This document shows positions 1-8,683 of a DNA stretch of 64,000 bases, in pieces. Each line of letters opens with the position of its first letter. The stretch's first letter is position 1. This DNA is from Deltaproteobacteria bacterium (GTDB lineage Bacteria > Myxococcota_A > UBA796 > UBA2385): the NCBI GenBank assembly GCA_018401435.1, contig JAGYJW010000002.1, positions 186,001 to 250,000 on the forward strand, read 5' to 3'. The translations under genes were made by a program, and so were the position numbers. The notes under the pieces were generated by a model that was not told where the DNA came from, did no database searches, and saw nothing but the letters and a program-made list of their open reading frames with translations.

Positions 1-330
1 CAGATCGGCAGGGTCGCCATCGGGCACCACAACCAGGCTGCGGCTGGGACAATCGGCTGGCGCATCTGCCAACAGATCAGCCAGAACGCCCGCATCTACA
101 TCATCTTCGACGAGGCCTGGCAGGGGGGTGTCCGCTGGGACCCCCGAGGCGGGGTACCAGGCGCGGGCGGCGATGGGGGCATCCCGACCGGCCACCGAGA
201 CCGAGAAGGATCGGGTGCCGGCCGCCCAGGGGCCCGGCTGCGACCAGTCGGTGTCGGCGGGGGCAGCCGCGCCACCCGAGTCGGCGTTGGGATCGGGGGC
301 GCAGGCAAGGCTGAGCAGGAGCAGGAGCAT
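1..330 (-). CDS. Alpha/beta-hydrolase-like lipoprotein, N-terminal part only
   Basis: The gene runs off the left edge, so only the first 110 codons are visible. It starts at an ATG whose reverse-strand product opens MLLLLLSLACAPDPNADSGG: a short hydrophobic stretch, then a lipobox-like LSLAC, so a lipoprotein is likely. After a Gly/Ala/Asp linker comes GTRSFSVSVAG and then ARAWYPAS, which resembles the first strands of secreted dienelactone-hydrolase / PAF-acetylhydrolase-type alpha/beta hydrolases, where a G-x-R strand precedes a WYP motif. The nucleophile elbow lies outside the window, so catalysis cannot be confirmed. It is divergent from the haem-c lipoprotein gene, with about 107 bp between the starts for both promoters. 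Confidence 0.55.
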   Translation of the reverse strand, partial: MLLLLLSLACAPDPNADSGGAAAPADTDWSQPGPWAAGTRSFSVSVAGRDAPIAARAWYPASGVPADTPLPGLVEDDVDAGVLADLLADAPADCPSRSLVVVPDGDPADL

Positions 331-437
331 GGGCCGCAGCCTACCCGCCAAGGAAGCCCGCAGCACCTCACCGAGGGCTGACGGGCGCAGGTCGACCCCG
401 GGCCCGGGCCGTGGCATCCTCCTCGCTCGGAGGCGCA

Positions 438-1625
438 ATGGCCCGCACCCTCGCCCTGACGCTCTTGATTGCCTGCTCCCCGGTCACGGTTGACGTCGGC
501 GGCGCGAGAGACGCCGATCCGCCCGATGTGGGCAGCAGCGACGGCGCCGATGACAGCGACGACAGCGATGGCGCCGATGGCAGCGACGGCAGCGATGCCA
601 CCGATGGCAGCGACGGCGGAGACGGAAGCCAGACCGGTGATCCCGGGGACACCGCAGAAGACGGCCCCGTGGTCACCGCCGACCCCTCCACCATCCTGGG
701 CCACGCCCAGGAGTGCGCCGTGGCCCTGGGGCGCATCCCGGGCTTCTCTTGCCAGACCGACGCCATCGAGGTGCCCATCACCGTGGACGGTGTGGTGCCC
801 GGCGACGATGAATACTCGACCCGCATGGACTGCGATCGCCCGGCCATGCTGACCGGGGAGTGCCTGCCCTGGTCCAAGGTAGGCCACAAGCAAGGCCAGC
901 GGTGGAATGGCGACCCCGACCCCGATGTGGACTGGGTCTTCACCTGTCGGCGGGACCGCATCAGCCCCGGCCGAGAGGGCGGCATCTTCAACGATGTGGC
1001 CATGATCGGCCACCGGAAGTCCACCGGAGAGACCTGCTTCTTCCAGAGCTTTCCCTATACCACCGTCGAGCGGGCCCCCTCGCCGATGGAGGACCCCCTC
1101 GACACGCCGCCCGGCTCGCCCACGCCCCGGGAATTCTGGGATCCCCCCGGCGACACGGCAGCCATCAACTGCGCCAACCGCTGCCACGACAACGATCCCT
1201 GGGTCCACAGCCCCTATATCGACCAGGTCATGCGGCCCGACGCGCCCACCCAGACCCTGGTTCCGGCCTATACGGGCCTGGACCGTCCCTATACGGTGGT
1301 TGGCACGGCATTCGAGGGCTGGGACCTGCCTTTTGACCAGCTGAAGCCTACGGGCAACAACTGCACGAGCTGCCACCGTATCGGCACCGGGGGGAGCTGC
1401 TCCACCTTCGCCGATTATGCGACCGGCGTACCCGGCGGATACCCCGTGACCGATTCGATGCAAACCTACCCGAATTCTCACTGGATGCCGCCGGGCAACA
1501 GCGGGACCGCGGCCGAGTGGGAGTCCCAGTGGCGCGACGACGTGGAACAGCTGATCCGCTGCTGCTACGACTCCGACCGGTCGGAATGCAACAAGCAGGC
1601 CATCCCCATGACGCCGACCCGGTAG
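438..1625 (+). CDS. Haem-c-binding lipoprotein with acidic Ser/Asp/Gly linker
   Basis: The start is the ATG at 438, after a GGAG at about 429; an in-frame ATG at 411 lacks a better site. The product begins MARTLALTLLIACS, a lipoprotein signal with Cys close to the start. A low-complexity stretch of Asp, Ser, Gly and Thr (about residues 20-75) would lift the folded part off the membrane. The folded part has one canonical haem-c motif, CTSCH, near residue 315 and a variant CANRCH near residue 255. A c-type cytochrome-like role outside the inner membrane is therefore likely, but donor and acceptor are unknown. Acidic linkers of this kind recur in lipoproteins elsewhere in the window. The 3' end overlaps the possible start of the next gene. 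Confidence 0.7.
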   Translation: MARTLALTLLIACSPVTVDVGGARDADPPDVGSSDGADDSDDSDGADGSDGSDATDGSDGGDGSQTGDPGDTAEDGPVVTADPSTILGHAQECAVALGRIPGFSCQTDAIEVPITVDGVVPGDDEYSTRMDCDRPAMLTGECLPWSKVGHKQGQRWNGDPDPDVDWVFTCRRDRISPGREGGIFNDVAMIGHRKSTGETCFFQSFPYTTVERAPSPMEDPLDTPPGSPTPREFWDPPGDTAAINCANRCHDNDPWVHSPYIDQVMRPDAPTQTLVPAYTGLDRPYTVVGTAFEGWDLPFDQLKPTGNNCTSCHRIGTGGSCSTFADYATGVPGGYPVTDSMQTYPNSHWMPPGNSGTAAEWESQWRDDVEQLIRCCYDSDRSECNKQAIPMTPTR

Positions 1626-3130
1626 GACCCATTTCCACTCCACTCCCAGAGGCGCAGCCCAACCGGGTCGAGGTGGCCATCATCGGCGCCGGCTTCGGGG
1701 GCCTCTGCGCCGCCGCGCGGCTGGACCGGGCGGGCATCACCGACCTGCTGCTGCTGGAGCGCGGCGCATCGGTGGGGGGCACCTGGCGGGACAACACCTA
1801 CCCGGGAGCGGCCTGCGACATCCCCTCGCACCTCTACAGCCTGAGCTTCCAACTCAACCCGGATTGGACCCGCGCCTACTCACCCCAGCCCGAAATCCAG
1901 GCCTATCTGGAGGACTTCGCGACCCAGGCAGGGCTGCGCGACCGCATCTTGCTGGGACAGTCCGTGCGGCGGGTGGAGCTGGACGAGGCCCGCGGGCATT
2001 GGGTGTTGCATCGACAGGGCGCGCCGCCGGTCCACGCCCGCTTCGTCATCACGGCGGTGGGCGGCCTGAAAGACCCCAAACGGCCCGATATTCCCGGCCT
2101 GGACAGCTTTGCCGGGCCGGTGATCCACAGCGCCCGCTGGCGATCCGACCTGCCCTTGAAGGGCCTGCGGGTGGGGGTCATCGGCACGGGGGCGAGCGCG
2201 ATTCAGCTGGTTCCCGAGCTGGCCCCGATCACCCGCCACCTGACCGTCTTCCAGCGCACGCCCGCCTGGGTCGTGCCCCGTTCGGACCGGGCCTATGGCG
2301 CAGCGGAAAAAGCCGCCTTTCGGCATATTCCAGGGCTGATGCAAGCCCACCGCCTGCGCCTGTACCTGCGCCAGGAGCTACGCTACCCGCTGCTCTTCAA
2401 GTGGCCCGACGGGGTGGGCCGCCTGCTGGAGCACCTGGTGACCCTGTCCATCCGCCAGCAGGTGAAGGATCCTGTCTTGGCCGAAAAGCTCCGCCCAAGC
2501 TATCGCATGGGCTGCAAACGGGTGCTGGTATCCAATGACTGGTATCCGACCCTGGCCCGCCCCGATGTGACGGTCGAGACGCGCACCATCACCCGCATCG
2601 ACGCTGGGGGCGTGATCCTATCCGATGGCAGCGCGCAGCCCCTGGACGCCCTGGTGCTGTGCACCGGCTTCACGGTGGATCAACCCCTGGGGGATCTGGA
2701 GGTGGTCGGCCTGGGTGGCCACGATCTCAAGGCACACTGGGGGCCCCGTCCCCGGGCCTACCTGGGCATCAGCGAGCGCGGCTTCCCCAACGCCTTCATG
2801 GTGCTGGGACCCAATACGGCCCTGGGCCACAACTCGGTCCTGGTGATGGTAGAGGCCCAGGTGAACTACATCCTGCAGGCCATCGGTGTCGCGCGGGCCC
2901 TCCCCGAAGACCAGCTGCTGGACTTGAAAGAGGGCGAGACCGAGCGCTTCATTGAAGAGGTGGACCGCCGCCACGCCGGCCAGGTCTGGGCCAGCGGCTG
3001 CCAGAGCTGGTACCTGGGGCCCACCGGCAAGAACTTCACGCTCTGGCCTGGATCGACACTCGACTATCTCCGACGCACCCGGCGTTTCGACAGCGGCCGC
3101 TACGAAGCGCGCCAGGTGGGCCCCCGCTGA
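1586..3130 (+). CDS. Flavin-dependent Baeyer-Villiger-type monooxygenase
   Basis: FAD- and NADPH-dependent monooxygenase of the FMO/BVMO family, predicted to insert oxygen next to a carbonyl or hydroxylate an unknown substrate in the cytosol. An N-terminal FAD Rossmann motif reads IIGAGFGG, a second (NADPH) motif reads VGVIGTGASA, and between them lies FAGPVIHSARW, which matches the BVMO fingerprint F-x-G-x3-H-x3-W. Length (about 510 residues) is normal. The start is uncertain. The ATG at 1586 overlaps the previous gene by 40 bp; a GTG at 1673 would begin just before the FAD motif. The overlap suggests translation with the haem-c lipoprotein gene, though no shared function is evident. Confidence 0.8.
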   Translation: MQQAGHPHDADPVGPISTPLPEAQPNRVEVAIIGAGFGGLCAAARLDRAGITDLLLLERGASVGGTWRDNTYPGAACDIPSHLYSLSFQLNPDWTRAYSPQPEIQAYLEDFATQAGLRDRILLGQSVRRVELDEARGHWVLHRQGAPPVHARFVITAVGGLKDPKRPDIPGLDSFAGPVIHSARWRSDLPLKGLRVGVIGTGASAIQLVPELAPITRHLTVFQRTPAWVVPRSDRAYGAAEKAAFRHIPGLMQAHRLRLYLRQELRYPLLFKWPDGVGRLLEHLVTLSIRQQVKDPVLAEKLRPSYRMGCKRVLVSNDWYPTLARPDVTVETRTITRIDAGGVILSDGSAQPLDALVLCTGFTVDQPLGDLEVVGLGGHDLKAHWGPRPRAYLGISERGFPNAFMVLGPNTALGHNSVLVMVEAQVNYILQAIGVARALPEDQLLDLKEGETERFIEEVDRRHAGQVWASGCQSWYLGPTGKNFTLWPGSTLDYLRRTRRFDSGRYEARQVGPR

Positions 3131-3237
3131 GCGCCCCCGCAAGGCCGCGGCCGGGGGAATGCCACGCGGTTGTCACAAGCGCAGCAAGGGCAGAACGATA
3201 GCCCCAACCTGCGGCAGATGAACGCCTTGGAGCCCCC

Positions 3238-4113
3238 ATGTTTTCGACCGTCCTGGTCATGCTCGCCCTCGATGAAAGGGACGAGAGTCTGCTGGACGCC
3301 GTGGTCGCGGCCGCCGAACCTTTCACCATCCGAAAGGTGGTGGTGGTGCACATCCACAACCGCGACCCGGTCGCCGGCCCCATGGCGGACCTGGTGGGCG
3401 AAGACGCGGTGGAGACTCCCACCCAGCTCACCGCCGCCCGCGATCGGCTGGTGGCCGCCCTCCCCAACCTGGACATCCTGGCCCTGGACCCCTCTGGCCC
3501 GCCCGAGCACGTCCTGGCCGAACTCACCGACCAGCACGACGTGGACCTGGTGATGATGGGCCGTCGCCCCTCCCAGGGTGGCGCGGCAGGCTGGGGCTCG
3601 GCCTCGCGCAAGATCCTCCGGCTCACCACCTGCAGCGCCATGGTGGTGCCCCAGGGCAGCAGCCTGGACCTCAGCCGGGTGGTCGCGGGCTTCGACTTCA
3701 GCCAATACGCCACCATGGCCCTGGGTGTCGCCTGCCAGATCGCCGACCGGGTGGAGGCCGTCTACAACTACAATATGGACCCCGCCCGGGCCGGCCGCAC
3801 CACCGAAGAGTTTGAGGCCGTCATCCATGAACGGGCCGAAAAGCACCTGGAAAAGGAGATCGTGCCGATTCTGCAGTGCAGCTCCCGCCCGGTGATCGTG
3901 GTCAAGGGCGGCACGCGCGTGGCCGAAACCATCATCGAAGTCGCGGGCACCGCGCCCATTGTCATCGGCTCGCGGGGCCTCAGCCCCCTGGCCCGCCTGC
4001 TCATCGGGTCCAGCGCAGACCGCGTGGCCGGTCGCTCCCAGTCCCCGGTGCTGGTGATCCGTCGCAAGGGCGCCACCCTGGGCATCTTCGACCGGCTCTT
4101 CCACAAGGTCTGA
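3238..4113 (+). CDS. Tandem-domain universal stress protein
   Basis: Two UspA-like alpha/beta domains in one 291-residue cytosolic chain. The N-terminal domain opens with MFSTVLVMLALDE and ends near residue 140 with a hydrophobic strand, SAMVVPQ. The C-terminal domain ends with VIGSRGLSPLARLLIGSSA, matching the ATP-binding signature G-2x-G-9x-G-S, followed by a final strand SPVLVIRRK. The first domain has only a degenerate version (MMGRRPSQGGAAGWGS), so ATP is probably held by the second. The start ATG follows GGAGCCCCC, a ribosome-site arrangement seen before several genes here. The gene stands alone and converges on the LarA-like gene 18 bp downstream. Confidence 0.85.
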   Translation: MFSTVLVMLALDERDESLLDAVVAAAEPFTIRKVVVVHIHNRDPVAGPMADLVGEDAVETPTQLTAARDRLVAALPNLDILALDPSGPPEHVLAELTDQHDVDLVMMGRRPSQGGAAGWGSASRKILRLTTCSAMVVPQGSSLDLSRVVAGFDFSQYATMALGVACQIADRVEAVYNYNMDPARAGRTTEEFEAVIHERAEKHLEKEIVPILQCSSRPVIVVKGGTRVAETIIEVAGTAPIVIGSRGLSPLARLLIGSSADRVAGRSQSPVLVIRRKGATLGIFDRLFHKV

Positions 4114-4131
4114 GCCCCCGGGCGCCCGCAC

Positions 4132-5190
4132 TCAGCCCCGCTGGGGCAGCCGGCTGAAGGGGCGTGGCACCTCCAGCCAGTCTGGCCCTGACGGGGCCTG
4201 GGGCCAGACCGCGATGCCCACCGCGCGCAGGGGGGCCGGGTCGATGCAGCCGGTCAAGACCAGCCGATAGCGGCGGGCGAGCAGGGCGAGCATGACCGCC
4301 CGCTGGGCCCCCGCGCCGGTGGGCTCGGGCCCCGAGAGCAGGCCCGACCAGGGGGCAGCCTCGGACGAGAGCGCACGAATAAAGCCCTCTTCGCTGCCCA
4401 GCCCCTCGGGGCAGGCGGCGTCGAGCACCAAGGTGGCGCCGGGCAGCAGGGGCGGCGCCGGGGACAGGCCCAGGTAGGTGGCCGCGCGGCTGGCCTGGTA
4501 GAGGCTGCTGGCCTTGGCCGGAGGCACCCGCAGCACAGCTCCCGAGAAGTCCCGCTGCACCGGCTCCCAGGGGTCGAGAAGGGCCGCCGCCCGGGCGACC
4601 ACGGCCCGGGGCTCCCCCAGGATCCACCGCCCAGGCCCCGGCACAAAGCACAGGGCCAGGCGACAGCCCGCGGCCTCCCCCAAGGCGTCCACCGCCTGTC
4701 GAAAGGGGTTGCCCGCCACCTGTCCCAACCGAACGCCATCGGCCAGGACGCGGTCGCGCGCGTGCAAGGCAGCGATGGTGGGGCGCCCGGCACAGCCCAC
4801 CGACACCCCCTTGTGTCCCCCCGACAGGCCTGCATACTGGTGCAGCTCGCAGATGCCCACCGAGAGCAGCGGCTGGCCTTGGGGCAGGCGCCGGCTGAGG
4901 GTGCCGGGGATACCTCCCACATCCACCGTGGCCACCCAGTCGTCGGGATCGCTCTGGATGGGCGAGAAGCCGGCGATGGGGGCCAGCTCGGCAGCCGTCA
5001 TCGGCCGGTGCAGGCCCAGGCCGATCACCGGCGTCAAGACACCGGCCACCCGGGCCGCAAGCGCGGCCAGCACCGGCGCCAGGGCCAACGGGCGGGTGGC
5101 ATCGGGCAAGGCCACCACCAGAGAGGTGGCGAACTGTTGGCTGCCCAGGGCCTCATCCGGGCTGGCCCCCTCACCAAGAATGCCCATCAA
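4132..5190 (-). CDS. LarA-like protein (nickel-pincer racemase superfamily)
   Basis: A 352-residue protein of the lactate racemase LarA/DUF2088 superfamily, whose known members epimerise 2-hydroxy acids with a nickel-pincer nucleotide. The diagnostic stretch is VGICELHQYAG followed by LSGGHKGVSVGCAG, which corresponds to the LarA region carrying the active-site His and the Lys that binds the cofactor. It is shorter than typical LarA (about 420 residues), and no larB, larC or larE cofactor gene is visible nearby, so substrate and cofactor are open. Its ATG overlaps the stop codon of the upstream membrane glycosyltransferase gene by 4 bp, so the two are translationally coupled. Confidence 0.65.
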   Translation of the reverse strand: MMGILGEGASPDEALGSQQFATSLVVALPDATRPLALAPVLAALAARVAGVLTPVIGLGLHRPMTAAELAPIAGFSPIQSDPDDWVATVDVGGIPGTLSRRLPQGQPLLSVGICELHQYAGLSGGHKGVSVGCAGRPTIAALHARDRVLADGVRLGQVAGNPFRQAVDALGEAAGCRLALCFVPGPGRWILGEPRAVVARAAALLDPWEPVQRDFSGAVLRVPPAKASSLYQASRAATYLGLSPAPPLLPGATLVLDAACPEGLGSEEGFIRALSSEAAPWSGLLSGPEPTGAGAQRAVMLALLARRYRLVLTGCIDPAPLRAVGIAVWPQAPSGPDWLEVPRPFSRLPQRG

Positions 5191-6404
5191 GAGCGTGTTT
5201 CCAGCGGGTCAGGCGCCCACGGCCCCGGGTCGCGAAGATGGGTCAGGGCCTCGACCCCAAGGGCCAGCAAGAAGGGCAGGTACTGAAGCCAGCGGGGCCA
5301 GGCCGCCTCGGTCCACTGGCCGGTCGCGGGGTCCAAGGTGGCGAGCACGACATAGGCGACGGGTACCAAGGCCGCGAGCAGGGTCCAGGCGCGCACGCCG
5401 CAGAGCAGAGCGGGCACCCAGGCCCACAGGATATACCAGGGGTGTACGGTGGGGCTGAGCAAGACGAAGGCTCCCCCTACCCACAAGGCGACGCGGGCCG
5501 GGTCGCGAAAGCGCAGAATCGCCCACAACGAGAGCGCGGCGCCCATCACCAGGCCCACCGTGCGCCCAAAATCGCCGAAGATGGCGTGCAGCAAGGCAAA
5601 GCCGCTGGCGTTGAAGGACCAGTGGGCGGCATAGGTGTTGAAGCCCCGCAGCAAGGCGGGGCCGGCATCCAGGAAGGGCAGCAAAGACAGCAGGCCCACA
5701 AAGGTCAAGAGACCGAAGAGCCAGGGAGAACGCCGCCAAAGCGACGGCAGAACGGCGCCGGGCATGAGCTTGAACAAGGCGCCCAGACCGGCCCAGCCGA
5801 TGCCGGATCGCTGGCGGTCCCAGGCCAGGATGGCGGCCACCAGGCAGAGCACCGACACGGCCTCGAGGTGGCCGCTGCCGGCGGACTCCACCACCCCCAG
5901 CGGCATCAAGGCATAGAGCCAGGCGCCATTCAGGCTGCGTTTGCGCCCCAACAGCACCCGCCCCAGCAGCAGCGCCGTCAGCGCGTCGCAGAGGCCCATG
6001 AAGAGCTTGATGGAGAGCGGCCCGTAGTGCAGCGAACCCAGGGCGGCGAAGAGCAGCAGCGCCAGGGGGGGGTAGATGCTGCTGATCTCGGGGTGGTTGA
6101 CCCGTTGCAGGATGGGATCGGCCGCAAAGGCCGCCCACTGGGGATGGGCCGGCGCATGGAGGTAGGGGTTGCCGCCCTCCCAGACCACGCGCCCCTCCCA
6201 AAGGTAGCGGAAGAGATCATCGGACAGGCTGACCGGGGCCGCCACCAGCACCAGGCGCAGGGTCAGCCCCGCCACAAAGAGCGCAGGCAGGCCCCAGCGC
6301 GGCCGGGGCAGGGCCAACACCCCCAGGCCCCAGACCAGCAGGATACCGACCGCCGGCAGGCGCCGCCGCGCGCAGATCACCCAGCGCCACAAGGGCGCAG
6401 GCAC
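5187..6404 (-). CDS. GT-C fold polytopic glycosyltransferase
   Basis: Integral membrane glycosyltransferase resembling polyprenyl-phosphate-sugar-dependent mannosyltransferases. About ten hydrophobic helices are visible. After the first ones comes the loop PVSLSDDLFRYLWEGRVV, carrying the acidic pair that is catalytic in GT-C enzymes, then a GGNPY motif and a later SPTVHPWYILW helix, both common in this family. It would act from the outer face of the inner membrane. The annotated ATG may miss the true N terminus. A GTG at 6432 in another frame begins LALLLSLFCACALVALGDLRA and would fuse smoothly to RRLPAVGILLVW if one base were changed near 6365, so a consensus indel is suspected. It overlaps the LarA-like gene by 4 bp. 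Confidence 0.75.
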   Translation of the reverse strand: MPAPLWRWVICARRRLPAVGILLVWGLGVLALPRPRWGLPALFVAGLTLRLVLVAAPVSLSDDLFRYLWEGRVVWEGGNPYLHAPAHPQWAAFAADPILQRVNHPEISSIYPPLALLLFAALGSLHYGPLSIKLFMGLCDALTALLLGRVLLGRKRSLNGAWLYALMPLGVVESAGSGHLEAVSVLCLVAAILAWDRQRSGIGWAGLGALFKLMPGAVLPSLWRRSPWLFGLLTFVGLLSLLPFLDAGPALLRGFNTYAAHWSFNASGFALLHAIFGDFGRTVGLVMGAALSLWAILRFRDPARVALWVGGAFVLLSPTVHPWYILWAWVPALLCGVRAWTLLAALVPVAYVVLATLDPATGQWTEAAWPRWLQYLPFLLALGVEALTHLRDPGPWAPDPLETRS

Positions 6405-6563
6405 AGAAGAGGGAGAGGAGGAGGGCCAGCACCGACCCCGCCTATCACGGCGGGCCGCGCTGCCCGTTTCCGGCTAGGCTGCAGCGGTGAGCCCGGAGCC
6501 CCCAGACCCCGATGCACCCCGCGCCCCGCGCACCGGAATGGCGGCGGGCTGCGCTACCGCGTG

Positions 6564-7907
6564 ATGCTGGTGCGCCTGCCGCCGGGGGGCGGCGCGGCGG
6601 TGCAGAAGGCGCTGCCCGGAGGTCGTCCGGTCGATCGGCGCGAGCTGCCGATGATCACCCGGATCACCAGCGATCATGCCTCGGCCACCGAGACCGCCGA
6701 CCGGCTGCGCGCCACCGGCGCCGTGGTGCTGGTCACCGAAGAGCCCGCCGAGGACCGCAGCAGCGCCTTTTGCGGGGATCACCCCCACCGCATGGCCCCT
6801 ACCACCTGTCTGCGTTGCGGCACCCCCATCTGCGATCGCTGCCTGCTGGACGCCCAGGGCGAGGAGATCTGCGCCCGCTGCGCCCGCAAGGGCCACAGCC
6901 GCGTCCGCAACACCCGCCTGCGCCAACTCTTCGTGATCTTCCTGTTCGCGGTCTTCGTCTACGAGGTGGTGGCTTGGGTTGCGGCCGACGAGGCGCGGGT
7001 CGATCCCGGCAGCACCGTGCGCGCGGTCATCATCCAGCTGGTGGAGCCCGGCGGCCTGGACGCCCCGATCATCCGCCGCCTCAACCAGCACGACAGCGGC
7101 GTGGCCGCCGGCACCAGCCTGCTGGATATCGGCCCCTGGTATAGCCGGGAACGCGCGCGGTACGGCGGTCCAGAACAGTGGATGAAAGTCGAGCTTCGCG
7201 GCCCCTGGCAGGTCGATGTGCGGCCCCCGCCCCTGGATGACCCCAAGATCCCCGCCTGGCGTCTGCTCTACAACGCCTGGCAATGGCCCCGCTACTTCCA
7301 CGCCATCGCGGCGGATTATGGCATCGACGCAGGGGACTTTGGCGTGCGCGCCTATGTCATCTATGGGGGCAAGGGCGATATGGCTGCAGACTCGCGGGGC
7401 AGCGAGAAGGGCCGCATCGCCGTGTCCTGGATCCCCCTCGACGAGCAGAACCCCGGCTATGCCGCGCTGACGGTGGCCCACGAGATGGGCCACGCCCTGG
7501 GCGCCTTCGACCGCTACAGCCCCGACAGCTACCAGGCCCTGCACCCCGAAGGCTATGTCGAACCCTTCGCCCAGCCCCTCTATCCCCAGCGTTTCGCCGA
7601 GCTGATGGCGGTGGACATCCCCACGTCTCTGCGCAGCGAGCGCGAGGTCACGTCCATGGACGAGGTGCGCATCGGCCATCGCACGGCGGCGGAGATGGGT
7701 TGGATCGCCCGAGAGCAAGCCGACCTGTTCTACAGCCCACCCACCCAGGGCCCCCTCGACCGCCTGCCCTCGCGCGAGGTCGGCGAGATTGTGCCAGCAC
7801 GGCCCAATCACGAGCAACCCATCGAAGGCGGGTCCGACCTGGACCCGGTCGAGGTGCTGCCCCTGCTGCCAGAGCCCGAAGCCCCAGCCTCCCCGGAGGC
7901 CCCATGA
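6564..7907 (+). CDS. Membrane-anchored metzincin-like protease with B-box zinc finger
   Basis: About 447 residues with an unusual order of parts. Residues 1-65 form a small alpha/beta segment similar in pattern to the C-terminal domain of ribosomal protein L12. Residues 70-106 carry a C-x2-H ... CLRC ... CDRC ... CARC arrangement, like a B-box zinc finger. One transmembrane helix follows (about 121-140), then a protease domain with HEMGHALGAFD near residue 306, the metzincin consensus H-E-x2-H-x2-G-x2-D. The zinc finger should be cytosolic and the protease periplasmic. The natural N terminus may start at GTG 6487 (VSPEPPDPDAPRAPRTG) if a single-base shift near 6537 is an error. The end overlaps thiD by 4 bp. 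Confidence 0.7.
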   Translation: MLVRLPPGGGAAVQKALPGGRPVDRRELPMITRITSDHASATETADRLRATGAVVLVTEEPAEDRSSAFCGDHPHRMAPTTCLRCGTPICDRCLLDAQGEEICARCARKGHSRVRNTRLRQLFVIFLFAVFVYEVVAWVAADEARVDPGSTVRAVIIQLVEPGGLDAPIIRRLNQHDSGVAAGTSLLDIGPWYSRERARYGGPEQWMKVELRGPWQVDVRPPPLDDPKIPAWRLLYNAWQWPRYFHAIAADYGIDAGDFGVRAYVIYGGKGDMAADSRGSEKGRIAVSWIPLDEQNPGYAALTVAHEMGHALGAFDRYSPDSYQALHPEGYVEPFAQPLYPQRFAELMAVDIPTSLRSEREVTSMDEVRIGHRTAAEMGWIAREQADLFYSPPTQGPLDRLPSREVGEIVPARPNHEQPIEGGSDLDPVEVLPLLPEPEAPASPEAP

Positions 7908-8680
7908 GGCCGCCCACCGCGCTGAGCATCGCCGGCTCCGACCCCAGCGGGGGCGCCGGCATCCAGGCCGATCTCAAGACCTTCATGGACCACCGGGTCT
8001 TTGGCATGGCCGTGCTGGCCGCGCTGACCGCCCAGAGCACCCAGGGGGTCACCGGCCTGATGGCCGTGCCGCCCGCCTTCATCCAGCAGCAGATCGCCAC
8101 CTTGCGGGCCGACATCGAAGCCGACGCCATCAAGATCGGCATGTTGGGGGATGCCGCCACCATCGACGCCGTGGCCGCCGCCCTGTCGGACTACCGCGGC
8201 CCGGTGATCTTGGACCCCGTGATGGTGTCCACCTCGGGCCACGCCTTGCTGCAGCCCGATGCAGAGACGCGGCTGGTCGAGCGGCTGCTGCCCCGCGCGG
8301 CCCTGATCACCCCCAACCGCGCCGAGGCCGCCCGGCTGGGCCTGCTGGAGGATCCCGCCGGCTGGGTGCGCCGACACGGCTGTCCCACCCTGGTCAAGGG
8401 CGGGCACTCCGGCCAGGACCCCGTCGAGGACTGCCTCTACCTGCCCGATGGCAGCCTGCACCGCATCCGCCACCCTCGGGTGCACACCGCCAATAGCCAT
8501 GGCACGGGCTGCACCCTGTCCAGCGCCATCGCCGCCCGCCTGGCCCGCGGAGAGGGGCTGGTCGCCGCCACCACCGGCGGGGTGCTCTATGTGCACGACC
8601 TGCTGATGGGCGCCGCACAGGCCGGGCTGGGCGCGGGCAGCGGCCCCTTGCTGCACGGCATCTCGCCCGCCCGCCGCTGA
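7904..8680 (+). CDS. thiD: Hydroxymethylpyrimidine/phosphomethylpyrimidine kinase
   Basis: ThiD phosphorylates 4-amino-5-hydroxymethyl-2-methylpyrimidine and then its monophosphate in thiamine biosynthesis, in the cytosol. The 258-residue length is standard. The N terminus has ALSIAGSDPSGGAGIQADLK, the ribokinase-family substrate motif typical of ThiD. Downstream are ILDPVMVSTSG and the anion-hole/catalytic region HTANSHGTGCTLSSAIAA, whose Gly-Thr-Gly-Cys motif is as expected. The ATG lies inside the stop of the metzincin gene (ATGA overlap), so it is translated from the same message. No other thiamine gene is visible in the window. Confidence 0.95.
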   Translation: MRPPTALSIAGSDPSGGAGIQADLKTFMDHRVFGMAVLAALTAQSTQGVTGLMAVPPAFIQQQIATLRADIEADAIKIGMLGDAATIDAVAAALSDYRGPVILDPVMVSTSGHALLQPDAETRLVERLLPRAALITPNRAEAARLGLLEDPAGWVRRHGCPTLVKGGHSGQDPVEDCLYLPDGSLHRIRHPRVHTANSHGTGCTLSSAIAARLARGEGLVAATTGGVLYVHDLLMGAAQAGLGAGSGPLLHGISPARR

Positions 8681-8683
8681 AGC

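Noticed and set aside
96..1643. Long open frame on the minus strand (515 codons) opposite the haem-c lipoprotein
   Set aside because: Composition is Gly/Val/Ala-Arg noise. The plus strand has a signal peptide, haem motif and ribosome site, and the left edge of this frame overlaps a different real minus-strand gene in another frame.
5238..6560. Plus-strand open frame reaching back from the metzincin gene
   Set aside because: It is the antisense of the GT-C and LarA-like genes. The metzincin homology begins only near 6540.
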